A DNA stretch of 64,000 bases from a bacterium (GTDB taxonomy: Bacteria > Hydrothermota > UBA3073 > JACQXS01 > JAQTXJ01): NCBI GenBank assembly GCA_028716385.1, contig JAQUPX010000002.1, forward strand, positions 230,756-294,755. The letters run 5' to 3'. The notes under the pieces were generated by a model. The model was not told where the DNA came from and made no database searches. It saw nothing but the letters and a program-made list of their open reading frames with translations. Each line of letters opens with the position of its first letter. Position 1 is the first letter of the stretch. Position numbers and translations under genes: made by a program. This document shows positions 7,951 through 17,114 of this stretch, piece by piece.

Positions 7951-9747
7951 ATGGTACATTTAGCGCTTATTGATTGGGTAATTATTATAGCGTATTTTGC
8001 CCTTTCTTTGTATGTAGGAGTAATTCATACTAAAATAGCAGGCAAAAGCTTAAAAGATTTCTTCATATCCTCAAACTCTTTACCGTGGTGGGCATTGGGA
8101 ATATCAATGGTCGCAACTACCTTTTCTACTGATACTCCGAATCTTGTTACGGATATCGTTCGTCAGAATGGGGTTTCAGGAAACTGGGTTTGGTGGGCTT
8201 TCTTGCTGACGGGAATGTTAACCGTATTCTTTTATGCAAGATTATGGCGTCGCGCAGGCCTTTTAACCGATATGGAATTCTACGAACTCAGGTATAGCGG
8301 AAAACCTGCTTCTTTCTTAAGAGGATTCAGGGCAATATATCTCGGGCTCTTTTTTAATATTATGATTATGGCTAGCGTAACGCTTGCAGCTACAAAAATC
8401 GGATTGGTACTTTTTGGATGGAGTAAAGTAACCGTTATAATAGTATGTTGTTCCGTTACTGTCCTTTATTCAATGCTTTCCGGAATGTGGGGAGTTGTCG
8501 TAACTGACGTAGTTCAATTTTGTTTGGCGATGACAGGTTCAATTGCAGCAGCTTATTTTGCGCTTCATCGTCCTGAAGTAGGCGGATTATCCGGAATGAT
8601 GTCAAAAATCGATATGAGTAAACTTTCTATGTTACCGGATTTCTCAAATTGGACGGTTATGTTACCGATATTTATTATTCCACTGGCAATTCAATGGTGG
8701 TCAACATGGTACCCCGGCGCAGAACCCGGCGGCGGTGGTTATATTGCACAGCGAATGTTGGCATCAAGAGATGAAAAACAGTCATTACTTTCAGTGCTTT
8801 TGTTTAATGTTGCACACTATGCCTTGCGCTCATGGCCGTGGATTATAGTTGCGCTTTGTTCAATAATAGTTTTCCCTGATTTGAGAACTGCTTTGAGTCC
8901 GGAACAGATATCGGTAATAGGCGGAGTTCAAAACATAAAACAGGATTTAGGATATTCCGTAATGTTACGGTTTTTACCTGCCGGATTCCTTGGAATTATG
9001 GTCGTTTCCTTAGCCGCAGCTTATATGTCAACTATATCTACACATCTTAACTGGGGTGCATCTTATCTTGTAAATGATACGTATAAACGCTTTATGAAAA
9101 AAGACGCATCGGAAAAACATTACATTATGGTATCAAGATTGATAACTTTAGGATTAATGTTTCTCGCCGGTCTTGTAACACTTCTTCTGGAAAATGCGCT
9201 TCAGGCATTTCAAATACTTCTGACTATTGGCGCAGGAACAGGTCTTATTTACATACTTCGCTGGTTCTGGTGGAGAATAAACGCCTGGACCGAAATCACG
9301 GCAATGTTCTCGGCTTTTATTGTTTCCATATATATTAAATTTATCCATACCAAAGTGCTTGGGTACCCACAAATGGCAGACCATATTGCTCTTTTGGTTA
9401 CAATCGTAATTACAACGATTGTCTGGTTAATTGCTACTTTTGCCGTTAAGCCGACTGATGAAGACAAGAAAAAGCTATTATCATTTTATAAGTTTATAAA
9501 ACCTGCAGGCCCCGGCTGGAAAATGATAGCAAAAGAAGCTCCTGAAGTAAAACCCGATATGAATATCGGAAGCGCATTCTTTGCGTGGATACTTGGCTGT
9601 GTTATGGTATATAGCGCGCTATTCGGTACAGGATATATACTTTACAGAAGACCTGTAGGATTTCTTCTTTATGTTGTTACCATACTCTGTGCTCTTTTGA
9701 TAGTTCGTATGAGAGGCAATTTTGGATGGTCAAAAGAAGTAAAATAA
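7951..9747 (+). CDS. Sodium:solute symporter (SSS family)
   Basis: A 598-residue multi-pass membrane protein of the SSS fold. Family traits are the N-terminal DWVIIIAYF helix, the SLKDFFISSNSLPWWALGISMVATTFS loop and helix (about 34-60), the GMWGVVVTDVVQF segment (about 176-188) and the MSTISTHLNWGASY helix (about 360-373). About 13-14 hydrophobic segments are visible. It would import a solute using the Na+ gradient; the substrate cannot be told. A second, partial copy of its 3' end lies at 11805-11835. Confidence 0.93.
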   Translation: MVHLALIDWVIIIAYFALSLYVGVIHTKIAGKSLKDFFISSNSLPWWALGISMVATTFSTDTPNLVTDIVRQNGVSGNWVWWAFLLTGMLTVFFYARLWRRAGLLTDMEFYELRYSGKPASFLRGFRAIYLGLFFNIMIMASVTLAATKIGLVLFGWSKVTVIIVCCSVTVLYSMLSGMWGVVVTDVVQFCLAMTGSIAAAYFALHRPEVGGLSGMMSKIDMSKLSMLPDFSNWTVMLPIFIIPLAIQWWSTWYPGAEPGGGGYIAQRMLASRDEKQSLLSVLLFNVAHYALRSWPWIIVALCSIIVFPDLRTALSPEQISVIGGVQNIKQDLGYSVMLRFLPAGFLGIMVVSLAAAYMSTISTHLNWGASYLVNDTYKRFMKKDASEKHYIMVSRLITLGLMFLAGLVTLLLENALQAFQILLTIGAGTGLIYILRWFWWRINAWTEITAMFSAFIVSIYIKFIHTKVLGYPQMADHIALLVTIVITTIVWLIATFAVKPTDEDKKKLLSFYKFIKPAGPGWKMIAKEAPEVKPDMNIGSAFFAWILGCVMVYSALFGTGYILYRRPVGFLLYVVTILCALLIVRMRGNFGWSKEVK

Positions 9748-9786
9748 AGACAATAGCATCTGATAATAAGGGGCAACCGAATACGA

Positions 9787-10824
9787 ATGTATAAAAATAG
9801 ACTATATATTATTATTTTAGTTATTATTATGGGTTGCTCTAAAAATTCTACTTTTGGACCAAAAGAAGTTAAAGCCCTAAATAGTCCATTGAAAATCATC
9901 CTAAAGGAAACAAAACATATTGGAATGGATGGATATAATTATCATATTGCAATTTCAAATTCTTATGCTTATTTAGCAACCGGGGGGGTAGAAATAATGG
10001 ATGTTTCTGACCCGTTAAATCCATATGGGGTTGGACATTTTTATACTACGGGATTTGTTTATGATATAGCAATATTGGATTCTTTGGCATACATAACAGA
10101 TGATGAATATGGTATTAGAATACTAAATGTATCAAATCCTGCAAACCCGCAGCAAATTGGAAAATGTGATATAGCAAGTTGTTTTCATGACATAGCAGTA
10201 TCAGGATCTTACGCGTATGTGATATCAGATTCAGGATTATACGTTATTGATGTTTCAAATCCTGCTACTCCATGTGAAGTTGGAAGATACAGTACAGGTT
10301 ATGATAATTGGCCTTATTATTCGAAAATTGCTGTAAACAATGGATATGTTTACATTGTTAATAGTTCTACGGAAGTTATAACTTTTGATGCTTCCACCCC
10401 ATCTTCTCTTAAAAAAATAAATAGTTGTTGTGTTACAAGCGATGCTTGTATCCGGGGGATAACAATCTCTTCCCCATATATATACATAACAGGTACCTAC
10501 TCGGCAGGGGAAGCAGGAAGTGTCAGTGGAGGGCTTTGGATAATAGATGTTTCAACTCCTTCAGCCCCAAAAGAAATTGGGTTTTGTAAAACAGGAGAAT
10601 ATCCTAATGGAATTGCAGTATCAGGTAATTACGCATACATTACGGATGTTTATACTTTTAACATAGTAGATATTACAAATTTATCAGCCCCGCGCGAAAT
10701 AGCTGTTTGTAAATTACCGGGATTCAACGAAGTAACTTCAGTGACAACAATAGGGCATTATGCTTATGCAATACTGGATTGTTCTGATGGATTCTACATT
10801 ATAGATACAGATGTAAAATTATGA
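9787..10824 (+). CDS. Lipoprotein with LVIVD-type beta-propeller repeats
   Basis: 345 residues. A short hydrophobic signal ends in MGC at residues 15-17, so this is a likely lipoprotein. It is followed by about six repeats of the type AYITDDEYGIRILNVSNPANP, typical of LVIVD repeats, which form surface or periplasmic propellers of unknown function. Six nt separate it from the next gene, so the two form a unit. The start is 39 nt after the symporter stop. Ribosome site is weak (GGGGCAACC). Confidence 0.82.
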   Translation: MYKNRLYIIILVIIMGCSKNSTFGPKEVKALNSPLKIILKETKHIGMDGYNYHIAISNSYAYLATGGVEIMDVSDPLNPYGVGHFYTTGFVYDIAILDSLAYITDDEYGIRILNVSNPANPQQIGKCDIASCFHDIAVSGSYAYVISDSGLYVIDVSNPATPCEVGRYSTGYDNWPYYSKIAVNNGYVYIVNSSTEVITFDASTPSSLKKINSCCVTSDACIRGITISSPYIYITGTYSAGEAGSVSGGLWIIDVSTPSAPKEIGFCKTGEYPNGIAVSGNYAYITDVYTFNIVDITNLSAPREIAVCKLPGFNEVTSVTTIGHYAYAILDCSDGFYIIDTDVKL

Positions 10825-10830
10825 TAAAAA

Positions 10831-11778
10831 ATGTTATTATTAATACAAATAATTTTTCTGGGTATAAAAATTAACCCGGGAATAACTCTCGCCCCTTCTT
10901 TTAATTTATGGGAAGGATGGGTAGGACCGGGAATTAACGGAGGACTCATTTTTAAAACTGAAATTCCATATGAAATGAGTATAAATTGTGCATTATCGGC
11001 AAATATAGAAAATGTTTCAAGCAATAGCGATAATTTTTCATATAAATCCGCAGGGATAAATCTGGGATTAGAAAAATATTTAGGAAATATTATGCTATCC
11101 GGAGGAGCCTCCTTTGAAATGCCTTTTCACTGGCAATTGAATAATTATAGCTTAACGGGTGTATCTAATTTTTGGGGATATTATGCGGAAGGCTTATATA
11201 CCATAAGGGAAAATAAAGATTTCTTAGTCAATGTAGGATTATCATATCATAGTTATCCACTATTAAAAGACTTTGTGCAGGTTAGAGGAGATGTTGAAAT
11301 GATATATAAAAGCAGGAAACTCTCACTTCCTAAGTTTCAAGCCATTCACATTGATAAACCTTCATACTCATGGGTAATAACTGAACCAGTTGGAGCCATT
11401 GTAGGCGGAATAGCTGGTATATGTGCCGGTGCAGGACTAGGATATCTTCTCGTATCAAATATGGGAGGAGATTATTTTGTAAGCGAAGAAGCTGATGAAT
11501 ACTGTTTTTGGGGAGCTGAAATAGGATACACTGTTGGTATTCCCATGGGGATATCGTTAGTAGGAAAATATGTAGAAAAAGAGAATATCCAGAAAGCATT
11601 TAAGGTGTCCTTATTAGGAAGTGCCTCAGGAATGTTATTAGCGGATGCCCTATTCTTTAGTGTATTAAATTTTCACGAAAGTAGCTTCTATTCAGACGAA
11701 GCTGTTTTTATTTTCTTATCGCTACCTGTGATGCCATTGATAGGCGGCATTGTAGGCTATCGCTTGGGTTTGAAATAA
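10831..11778 (+). CDS. Predicted envelope protein: beta-rich domain plus glycine-zipper helices
   Basis: 315 residues with a short hydrophobic N-terminus (signal-like). The first part, to about residue 175, has alternating hydrophobic and polar strands, as in small outer-membrane barrels (GPGINGGLIF, SAGINLGLEKYLG). The C-terminal part has glycine-rich hydrophobic segments such as VGAIVGGIAGICAGAGLGYL and GGIVGYRLGLK. I do not recognise the family. It lies 6 nt after the LVIVD lipoprotein and may anchor or partner it. Confidence 0.65.
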   Translation: MLLLIQIIFLGIKINPGITLAPSFNLWEGWVGPGINGGLIFKTEIPYEMSINCALSANIENVSSNSDNFSYKSAGINLGLEKYLGNIMLSGGASFEMPFHWQLNNYSLTGVSNFWGYYAEGLYTIRENKDFLVNVGLSYHSYPLLKDFVQVRGDVEMIYKSRKLSLPKFQAIHIDKPSYSWVITEPVGAIVGGIAGICAGAGLGYLLVSNMGGDYFVSEEADEYCFWGAEIGYTVGIPMGISLVGKYVEKENIQKAFKVSLLGSASGMLLADALFFSVLNFHESSFYSDEAVFIFLSLPVMPLIGGIVGYRLGLK

Positions 11779-11804
11779 AGCAACAATTATAAAATGTAAT
11801 TTGT

Positions 11805-11835
11805 ATAAGAGATGGGTTCGGATGGTCAAAAGAAG
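11805..11835 (+). pseudogene. Remnant or copy of a symporter 3' end
   Basis: This stretch aligns without gaps to 9709-9739, the last codons of the symporter, at 24 of 31 positions, including the 16-mer GGATGGTCAAAAGAAG. It would encode IRDGFGWSKEEK against MRGNFGWSKEVK in the intact gene. It is not joined to an open frame of useful length. The LVIVD and membrane-protein pair lies exactly between the two copies. Confidence 0.55.
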
Positions 11836-11936
11836 AAAAAAGTAACTTAAAAAAGGTAGGGCAAGGCTTGAGTCTTGCGTTAGAGTTACTCCTATCCTTC
11901 TCTTTTGCAAGGGAAAAAAAGATTTGTTTTTGAAAT

Positions 11937-12785
11937 CTACTTATTAAAAGATTGTGACGGACAGAAAGCAAGTCCCCATGTCCCCGGACCTGCGTGGGTT
12001 CCAACCACACCACCAATTATGCTGGTAATGGCAGTCTTACATTCAAAATTTTCCATTAACATCTTCTCCAGTTCTTTAGTCTTTTCCTCGCACTCTGCAT
12101 TTATTAACATAGCATCTATAGAGTTTTTACCGACAATTCCGGATATAAGTTCTTTGTATTTCGGGAGCACCTTTTTTGAACCACGTATTTTCTCAGCAGG
12201 AACAATAATCCCTTCCTTAAAAGAGAGAATGGGAATTATGTGTAAAATACTTCCAAGCAGACTTTGCGCTTTACCTATCCTGCCACCTTTTTCAAGATGC
12301 CTTAAATTCTCAACCGTAAAATATATTATAATTTTATTCTTTAATTGGTTAACAAGTTGAATTATTTGCTCTTTGTCCCAGCCTGCCTTTACCGCTTTTA
12401 CAGCATACATAACAAGTAATCCCAGTCCCACGGAAACCAATCCGGAATCTATTATGGTTATATCTTTTGAAGTTGATTTTCTTGCAAGGTTTGCAGATTC
12501 ACAGGTCCCACTTAACTTACTTGATATGTGAATTGATATTACGGTATCTTCTTGTATCCCGGCATATTTATCTATAAAATCTTTTGGAGTCGGTTGTGAA
12601 GTTGTTGGTAAGCCATAAGGCTCATATTCCCGTAATTTTTGGTAGAACTCTTCTTTGGAAATATCTATACCTTCTTTATATACTTTATCTCCAAACGTTA
12701 TATAAAGAGGAATGACTTCTATGTTATACTCTCTGCATAAATCCTGCGATAAATCTGCAGTGCTGTCCGTAACTATTTTTATCAT
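11937..12785 (-). CDS. DegV family fatty-acid-binding protein (FakB-like)
   Basis: 282 residues. The DegV fold is shown by IKIVTDSTADLS at residues 2-13, the conserved GLPTTSQPTPKDF (about 58-70), ISIHISSKLSGTCESA (about 83-98) and the ending GGVVGTHAGPGTWGLAF. DegV/FakB proteins hold a fatty acid and present it to the kinase FakA. It overlaps the upstream fakA-like gene by 4 nt, so the two are translationally coupled. This supports a working FakA-FakB pair for incorporating fatty acids. Confidence 0.93.
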   Translation of the reverse strand: MIKIVTDSTADLSQDLCREYNIEVIPLYITFGDKVYKEGIDISKEEFYQKLREYEPYGLPTTSQPTPKDFIDKYAGIQEDTVISIHISSKLSGTCESANLARKSTSKDITIIDSGLVSVGLGLLVMYAVKAVKAGWDKEQIIQLVNQLKNKIIIYFTVENLRHLEKGGRIGKAQSLLGSILHIIPILSFKEGIIVPAEKIRGSKKVLPKYKELISGIVGKNSIDAMLINAECEEKTKELEKMLMENFECKTAITSIIGGVVGTHAGPGTWGLAFCPSQSFNK

Positions 12786-14374
12786 TCTACTGATATAATG
12801 TAATCATAATGTGGTTGTCCACCGTAATAAGTTTCTATATCAAGTTCCGGGAATGCTTTGCCGACATTTGAGCAGAGACTTTCAATATCTTCATCCTGTG
12901 ATTGGTAAAATATGGAGATTATGGTATCGTCATCGGTTATCATTGTTTTCAGTAGGTTAAGAAGTTCCTGCTCCCGTTTTTTCCCCGTATTAACAATGGA
13001 ATCGTTGTATATACCAATATAATTTCCTTTTTTTATTTCCATACCGTTAATTTTTGAGTCCCTGACTGCTTTTGTTATTTCACCGGACTTTACCCGATTA
13101 ATTGCCGATTCCATACGTTCTATGTTTTCTTCAACGGAAGTTTCGTGAGAGAAAGCCATAACTGCCGATATTCCTTCGGGAATTGTTTTCGTTGACAGAA
13201 TGTGTATTTTTTTATTACTGTGTTCACCTGCTTTTTTTGCAGCTGCAATTATATTCCCGTTATTTGGAAGAAGAAAAATCGTACTCGCTTTTATGGAATC
13301 AATTATTGATTTAATTTCGGCAACAGAAGGGTTCATTGTCTGTCCCCCTGCCAGAGTACGGACATTTAATTTTTTAAATATATCCCCGAATCCGTCCCCG
13401 GGAACTACGGCAAGAATAGCTTTATCGACAACAAATTCCGAATGCTGCGCTTCCATATCTTCAATCTTAATTTGTTCTACTTTTCCGTAATGTCTAACGG
13501 TTTCAATAACTTTATCCGGAGTGTTCGTATGAATGTGTATTTTTGATATGTCTTGCTTATTTGTGTTACAGGAGAGCAAATTATTTGAGCTTGCGATTAT
13601 GACTTCACTGCCAAACGTTTTTAATTTTTCATTCAACTCTTCGGTTACTTTTTCCATCAGCAGGAAATCAAGACAATATTTTTCTTCTATAATTGTCTTT
13701 TCAATATGGGGTTTCCCGGATATCCCGGGGTTATAGATTTTTGAAAGATATGTGTCATCCCCGTCTATTGCTTTCAGTACACCTTCTATAATAAAAAGTA
13801 ATCCCTGCCCGCCTGCATCAACTACATTCGCTTTTTTTAATTCGGGAAGCAAATTTTGAGTTTTTATCAAAACTTCTTCTCCCGTTTCCAGTATATCTCT
13901 TAAGATTGTAATTATATCTTTGTTTTCGTGCGCCAAATTTACTGCTGAGTTTGCCGTTTCCCTCAGCAAAGTTAAAATCGTTCCTTCAGCGGGTTTATCA
14001 ATAGATGAATAAGCTTTTTCAGAAGATATTTTAAGTGATTTTGCCAAATCCATAGAATCTATGCGTAACTTATCTCCTATCCCTTCTGCAAGTCCCTGGA
14101 GTATTTGTGAAAGAATAACTCCTGAGGAGCCTCTTGCGCCAAGAAGGGAGTTGTTTGCTATAGTTTGTGCTATGTAAGGCAGTGAGTCGTTAGATGTATT
14201 CTCCAGAGCTTCGGTAACTTTTTGAAGTGTAAGTGACATATTCGTTCCCGTGTCTCCATCAGGTATTGGGAATACGTTAAGTGAATTCACAACTTCTTTA
14301 TTCTGTGTCAACCAGTGGGTACCGCTGCATACAGCAAATTTAAGACGTTTCCCGTCACAGTAATAAATAGACAT
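12782..14374 (-). CDS. fakA: DAK2-domain fatty acid kinase, FakA/YloV type
   Basis: 530 residues. The N-terminal DAK2 (DhaL) nucleotide-binding domain has PIPDGDTGTNM at residues 36-46, whose Asp residues bind Mg-ATP, and GARGSSGVILSQILQG near 108-123. A middle domain and a C-terminal DegV-binding-like domain follow, as in FakA of about 550 residues. It phosphorylates the fatty acid bound by the DegV partner encoded next to it. The ATG is only 6 nt after the -10 box, so the mRNA is leaderless. Confidence 0.92.
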   Translation of the reverse strand: MSIYYCDGKRLKFAVCSGTHWLTQNKEVVNSLNVFPIPDGDTGTNMSLTLQKVTEALENTSNDSLPYIAQTIANNSLLGARGSSGVILSQILQGLAEGIGDKLRIDSMDLAKSLKISSEKAYSSIDKPAEGTILTLLRETANSAVNLAHENKDIITILRDILETGEEVLIKTQNLLPELKKANVVDAGGQGLLFIIEGVLKAIDGDDTYLSKIYNPGISGKPHIEKTIIEEKYCLDFLLMEKVTEELNEKLKTFGSEVIIASSNNLLSCNTNKQDISKIHIHTNTPDKVIETVRHYGKVEQIKIEDMEAQHSEFVVDKAILAVVPGDGFGDIFKKLNVRTLAGGQTMNPSVAEIKSIIDSIKASTIFLLPNNGNIIAAAKKAGEHSNKKIHILSTKTIPEGISAVMAFSHETSVEENIERMESAINRVKSGEITKAVRDSKINGMEIKKGNYIGIYNDSIVNTGKKREQELLNLLKTMITDDDTIISIFYQSQDEDIESLCSNVGKAFPELDIETYYGGQPHYDYIISVE

Positions 14375-14380
14375 TGTCGA

Positions 14381-14409
14381 ATCCTAAAATAATCTAAATG
14401 GCTTGTCAA
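14381..14409 (-). promoter_or_regulatory. fakA promoter, leaderless type
   Basis: TTGACA (14409-14404), a 17-nt spacer and TAGGAT (14386-14381), then TCGACA and the ATG at 14374. The AGGA that looks like a ribosome site is part of the -10 box. Confidence 0.75.
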
Positions 14410-14431
14410 TATTTTACTGATATAACAACGT

Positions 14432-14640
14432 TAAACCACAGAGAACAGAAGTAATATTAGCTACGAAAGCACGAAAATACAAAAGAAACACACGAAAAAC
14501 AATAAAAAACCAAATGACAAAATCCAAATATCAAATCAAACCCAAAACAAAAAATCCAATTTTAGGACACACCTACCTGTCGGTAGGCAGGGATTAACGC
14601 AGATTTATACGAAGATAAAAAATAGAAAAACTAACCACCC
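14432..14640. repeat. Word-like repeat array in inverted orientation
   Basis: Here the words appear as their complements: AAACCACAGAGAACAGA, CTACGAAAGCACGAAAA, AACACACGAAAAAC, ATCCAAATATCAAATC, then GATTAACGCAGATTTATACG. A diverged family A palindrome, CTACCTGTCGGTAGGCAGG, sits within it at 14573-14591. I see no gene in the 331 nt between the tRNA and fakA. Confidence 0.7.
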
Positions 14641-14705
14641 CGATGCCTTTAGAGGGACAGGTTTGTTTGGTATGTGTTTTAATTTTTTTAAGTGGAATTC
14701 TAAGA

Positions 14706-14782
14706 TGGTTGCGGGGGTAGGATTTGAACCTACGACCTTCAGGTTATGGGCCTGACGAGCTGCCAGACTGCTCCACCCCGCG
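14706..14782 (-). tRNA. tRNA-fMet (CAT), initiator
   Basis: A 77-nt cloverleaf with genome-encoded CCA. The acceptor stem is CGCGGGG against CCCCGCA, so the first pair is the C-A mismatch that marks bacterial initiator tRNA. The anticodon CAT is at 14748-14746, the T arm reads GTAGGTTCAAATCCTAC, and GG-rich anticodon-stem pairs (CAGG/CCTG region) are present. Confidence 0.97.
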
Positions 14783-14793
14783 ATATATTATTT

Positions 14794-14822
14794 AACCTAA
14801 TCTAATCTTCTGCTTTTGTCAA
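14794..14822 (-). promoter_or_regulatory. tRNA-fMet promoter
   Basis: TTGACA (14822-14817), a 17-nt spacer and TAGGTT (14799-14794), ending 11 nt before the mature 5' end of the tRNA. Confidence 0.7.
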
Positions 14823-14890
14823 GATGTTAATTATAGAGAGTTCTCTCATTCTTTTATTTTTTCCCCTACCTACTGCCTACTATCTACTAT

Positions 14891-16120
14891 CTACTTTATC
14901 TCCCCCATCTTTGTTATCTTTATCGGTTTATATCCGGCAACCTTAACAAAGTAAATCCCGGATTTTAGTGTTTTTCCTATGATATTATCTTTTGGCTCTT
15001 CTACTAATTTACCCGTAATATCATATATAGTTATTTCCGCCTGAGGCGGATTATTCGTAGATTTGTTCCCCGAATAACTAATAACGGTTTTTTCAACAAA
15101 CGGATTCGGATACGTTTCTATTTTTGATATTTGATTTTTTATATTTGATTTTTCCTCTACTCCTGTTCCCGTAGAATACCACACATCGCTATATGAAGCG
15201 CTATTATTAGCTCCACCTATTACCCACATTTTATTATCAAATGACAAAGCCGTATGCGCGGCTTTTGCTGCCCATCCAACCGTTCCCGTTGCCTGTGTCC
15301 AGTTTGCACCATCACTGGAATACCACACGTCATTAAAATAATTTAGAGTATCTTCCCCTCCGAATATCCACATTTTATCGTCAAAAACGGTTGCTCCAAA
15401 AAAGTCTCTCGGTGCCCATCCTGCTGCAGCGGTTGCTTGATACCAGTTTGCACCATCCGTAGAATACCATACATCATTGCAATCATTTCCGTCAACGGAA
15501 GCAAACCCTCCTATTACCCACATTTTATTGTCAAAAACAAGCGCCGAATGAGAAAACCTTTTTGACCATCCTGCAGCAGCAGTTGCCTGTGACCAGTTTG
15601 CACCATCCGTGGAATACCAGACATCGTTACAACCTGTTTGGTCAGCGGCTCCTCCAAGTATCCACATTTTATTGTCAAAAACTACGGATGCGTGCGAACC
15701 TCTTGCCACCCACACCGCGGAACTTGTTGCCTGTGTCCATCCTGCCCCATCAGTAGAATACCATACATCATTGTAAAAAATACTGTTATAAATTCCCCCA
15801 ATCATCCACATTTTATTATCATAAACTACGGATGTATGATCCCATTTTTTTGACCATGCCGTTGAAGCAGCTACCTGTGTCCAGTTCACTCCATTAGTGG
15901 AAGACCAAACATCCTGGCAAATAGTTGAACCGGCAAAATTATTTCCTCCCAATACCCACATTTTACCATCAAAAACAACCGATGTATGAGCACCTCTTCC
16001 TGCCCAACCTGCAGAACCGGTCGTCTCTACCCAGCTTATTCCTCCAAATAACAAATTACAAATTCCAAAACTACAAAACATACTTACTACTGCTTTCCTT
16101 ATAAAACTAATCTTTTCCAT
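14891..16120 (-). CDS. Secreted kelch-type propeller protein with T9SS-like C-terminal domain
   Basis: 409 residues. A signal peptide (about 1-27) is followed by six repeats of about 48 residues with the pattern AHTSVVFDGKMWVLGG and DVWYSTDGANWTQAT. This is a six-bladed kelch-like propeller, probably binding something at the cell surface. From about 330 it has a Por-secretion-type sorting domain: YPNPFVEKTVISY, then AEITIYDITGKLV and SGIYFVKVAG. Two pieces of the linker look repeat-derived: NPPQAE is a family B palindrome (15036-15050), and KSNIKNQISKI matches the AATTTTTGATTTTT-type intergenic words. The start has AAGGAGG. Confidence 0.88.
   Translation of the reverse strand: MEKISFIRKAVVSMFCSFGICNLLFGGISWVETTGSAGWAGRGAHTSVVFDGKMWVLGGNNFAGSTICQDVWSSTNGVNWTQVAASTAWSKKWDHTSVVYDNKMWMIGGIYNSIFYNDVWYSTDGAGWTQATSSAVWVARGSHASVVFDNKMWILGGAADQTGCNDVWYSTDGANWSQATAAAGWSKRFSHSALVFDNKMWVIGGFASVDGNDCNDVWYSTDGANWYQATAAAGWAPRDFFGATVFDDKMWIFGGEDTLNYFNDVWYSSDGANWTQATGTVGWAAKAAHTALSFDNKMWVIGGANNSASYSDVWYSTGTGVEEKSNIKNQISKIETYPNPFVEKTVISYSGNKSTNNPPQAEITIYDITGKLVEEPKDNIIGKTLKSGIYFVKVAGYKPIKITKMGEIK
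15036..15050. repeat. Palindromic repeat family B inside the kelch gene
   Basis: TCCGCCTGAGGCGGA, a near-perfect palindrome. Other copies are at 16161-16172, 37461-37475 (also inside a T9SS-type protein) and 40521-40534 (in a terminator). Confidence 0.75.
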
Positions 16121-16127
16121 TTTTCCT

Positions 16128-16195
16128 CCTTAGAAGCCCTTAGGCGAAATCCTTTAGTCTCGCCTCAGGCGGATTATCCAGCATAGCTGGGCTGC
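16128..16195. repeat. Composite of repeat families B and C upstream of the kelch gene
   Basis: A family B palindrome, CGCCTCAGGCGG (16161-16172), is joined to a family C hairpin, CCAGCATAGCTGG (16178-16190). Both lie in the presumed 5' leader of the kelch mRNA. Confidence 0.65.
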
Positions 16196-16234
16196 TTATA
16201 TCTACAAAATGTTATTCAATATTTACTTTATATT

Positions 16235-16263
16235 ACTATGCCAACTAAAAACTTATTTGTCAA
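16235..16263 (-). promoter_or_regulatory. Possible promoter of the kelch gene
   Basis: TTGACA (16263-16258), a 17-nt spacer and CATAGT (16240-16235). The -10 is poor. A leader of about 110 nt would carry the family B and C hairpins. Confidence 0.4.
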
Positions 16264-16345
16264 ATTAAATATATAAGGGAAGCCGAGCATTTGATTAAAT
16301 TTATTTAACAGTTTAGCATAATTCTCTACCATTCATATTTTAAAG

Positions 16346-16374
16346 TTGACTTTATTAACTTTTATGCTTTTATA
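16346..16374 (+). promoter_or_regulatory. Promoter of the GGGPS-rml-ispE-prs operon, leaderless type
   Basis: TTGACT (16346-16351), a 17-nt spacer and TTTATA (16369-16374), with the ATG at 16382 seven nt later. The alternative upstream ATG at 16364 lies inside the promoter and is excluded. Confidence 0.72.
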
Positions 16375-16381
16375 CCAGTAT

Positions 16382-17104
16382 ATGGTTTATCAATACCTTA
16401 TCAAAACTATCCGCCAAAAAGGCTCGGCTTTTTTCACTCTGCTTGACCCGGGAGATAAAATTACCGGGAATTCAGTTAAATCTATATGCAAAAACGGAGT
16501 TGATGCCATACTCGTCGGCGGCAGTTTTATTGAGAACTCTGATTTCATAGAAAGAATGAAAACCATAAAATCCAATTCTACCGTTCCTGTTATTATATTT
16601 CCCGGTGGCGCCACACAGGTATCCAAATACGCAGATGCCATTCTTTTCACTTCCTTGCTTTCAGGACGAAATCCGGAATATCTTATCAGCGAACAAGTTA
16701 AAGCCGCCCCAATCATAAAAGGATTAAAATTGGAAGTCCTTCCAACGGGTTACTTACTTATAGAATCAGGCTCTTCAACCAGCGTTCTTTTTATGAGCAA
16801 TACTTCTCCAATACCTCGTTCCAAGCTGGACATCGCAAAATCCCATTCTCTTACCGCACAGTATTTCGGTATGAAATTCGTCTATCTTGACGCGGGCAGC
16901 GGCGCAAAACAGTCCGTCCCGGACGAAATGATAACGGCAATCAAAAATTATATAGACATACCCATTATAATAGGCGGGGGCATAAAAACTCCTGAAGACG
17001 CAAACGCAAAAGCAGAAGCCGGCGCAGCCTGTGTCGTAATCGGTAATGTAATACAAAGAAATCCCGAATTGACTAAAAAATTTGCTGACGCAATCCATAA
17101 ATAA
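16382..17104 (+). CDS. Geranylgeranylglyceryl-phosphate synthase (PcrB/GGGPS family)
   Basis: 240 residues with a TIM-barrel fold. The family signature is visible as TLLDPGDK (19-26), the VGGSFIE strand (about 43-49), PTGYLLIESG (about 126-135), YLDAGSGA (about 172-179) and GGGIKTPEDA (about 203-212). The enzyme joins geranylgeranyl diphosphate to sn-glycerol-1-phosphate, the first committed step of archaeal ether lipids. Bacterial members occur in the FCB group. PcrB of Bacillus uses heptaprenyl diphosphate instead, so chain length is not certain. A UbiA enzyme suited to the next step is encoded at 34003. It is the first gene of a long plus-strand run. Confidence 0.9.
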   Translation: MVYQYLIKTIRQKGSAFFTLLDPGDKITGNSVKSICKNGVDAILVGGSFIENSDFIERMKTIKSNSTVPVIIFPGGATQVSKYADAILFTSLLSGRNPEYLISEQVKAAPIIKGLKLEVLPTGYLLIESGSSTSVLFMSNTSPIPRSKLDIAKSHSLTAQYFGMKFVYLDAGSGAKQSVPDEMITAIKNYIDIPIIIGGGIKTPEDANAKAEAGAACVVIGNVIQRNPELTKKFADAIHK

Positions 17105-17114
17105 AAGGAGAACT

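Noticed and set aside
11330-12016. Minus-strand and cross-frame open frames over the barrel and DegV genes
   Set aside because: They have no ribosome sites and unlikely composition, and they lie over well-supported genes.
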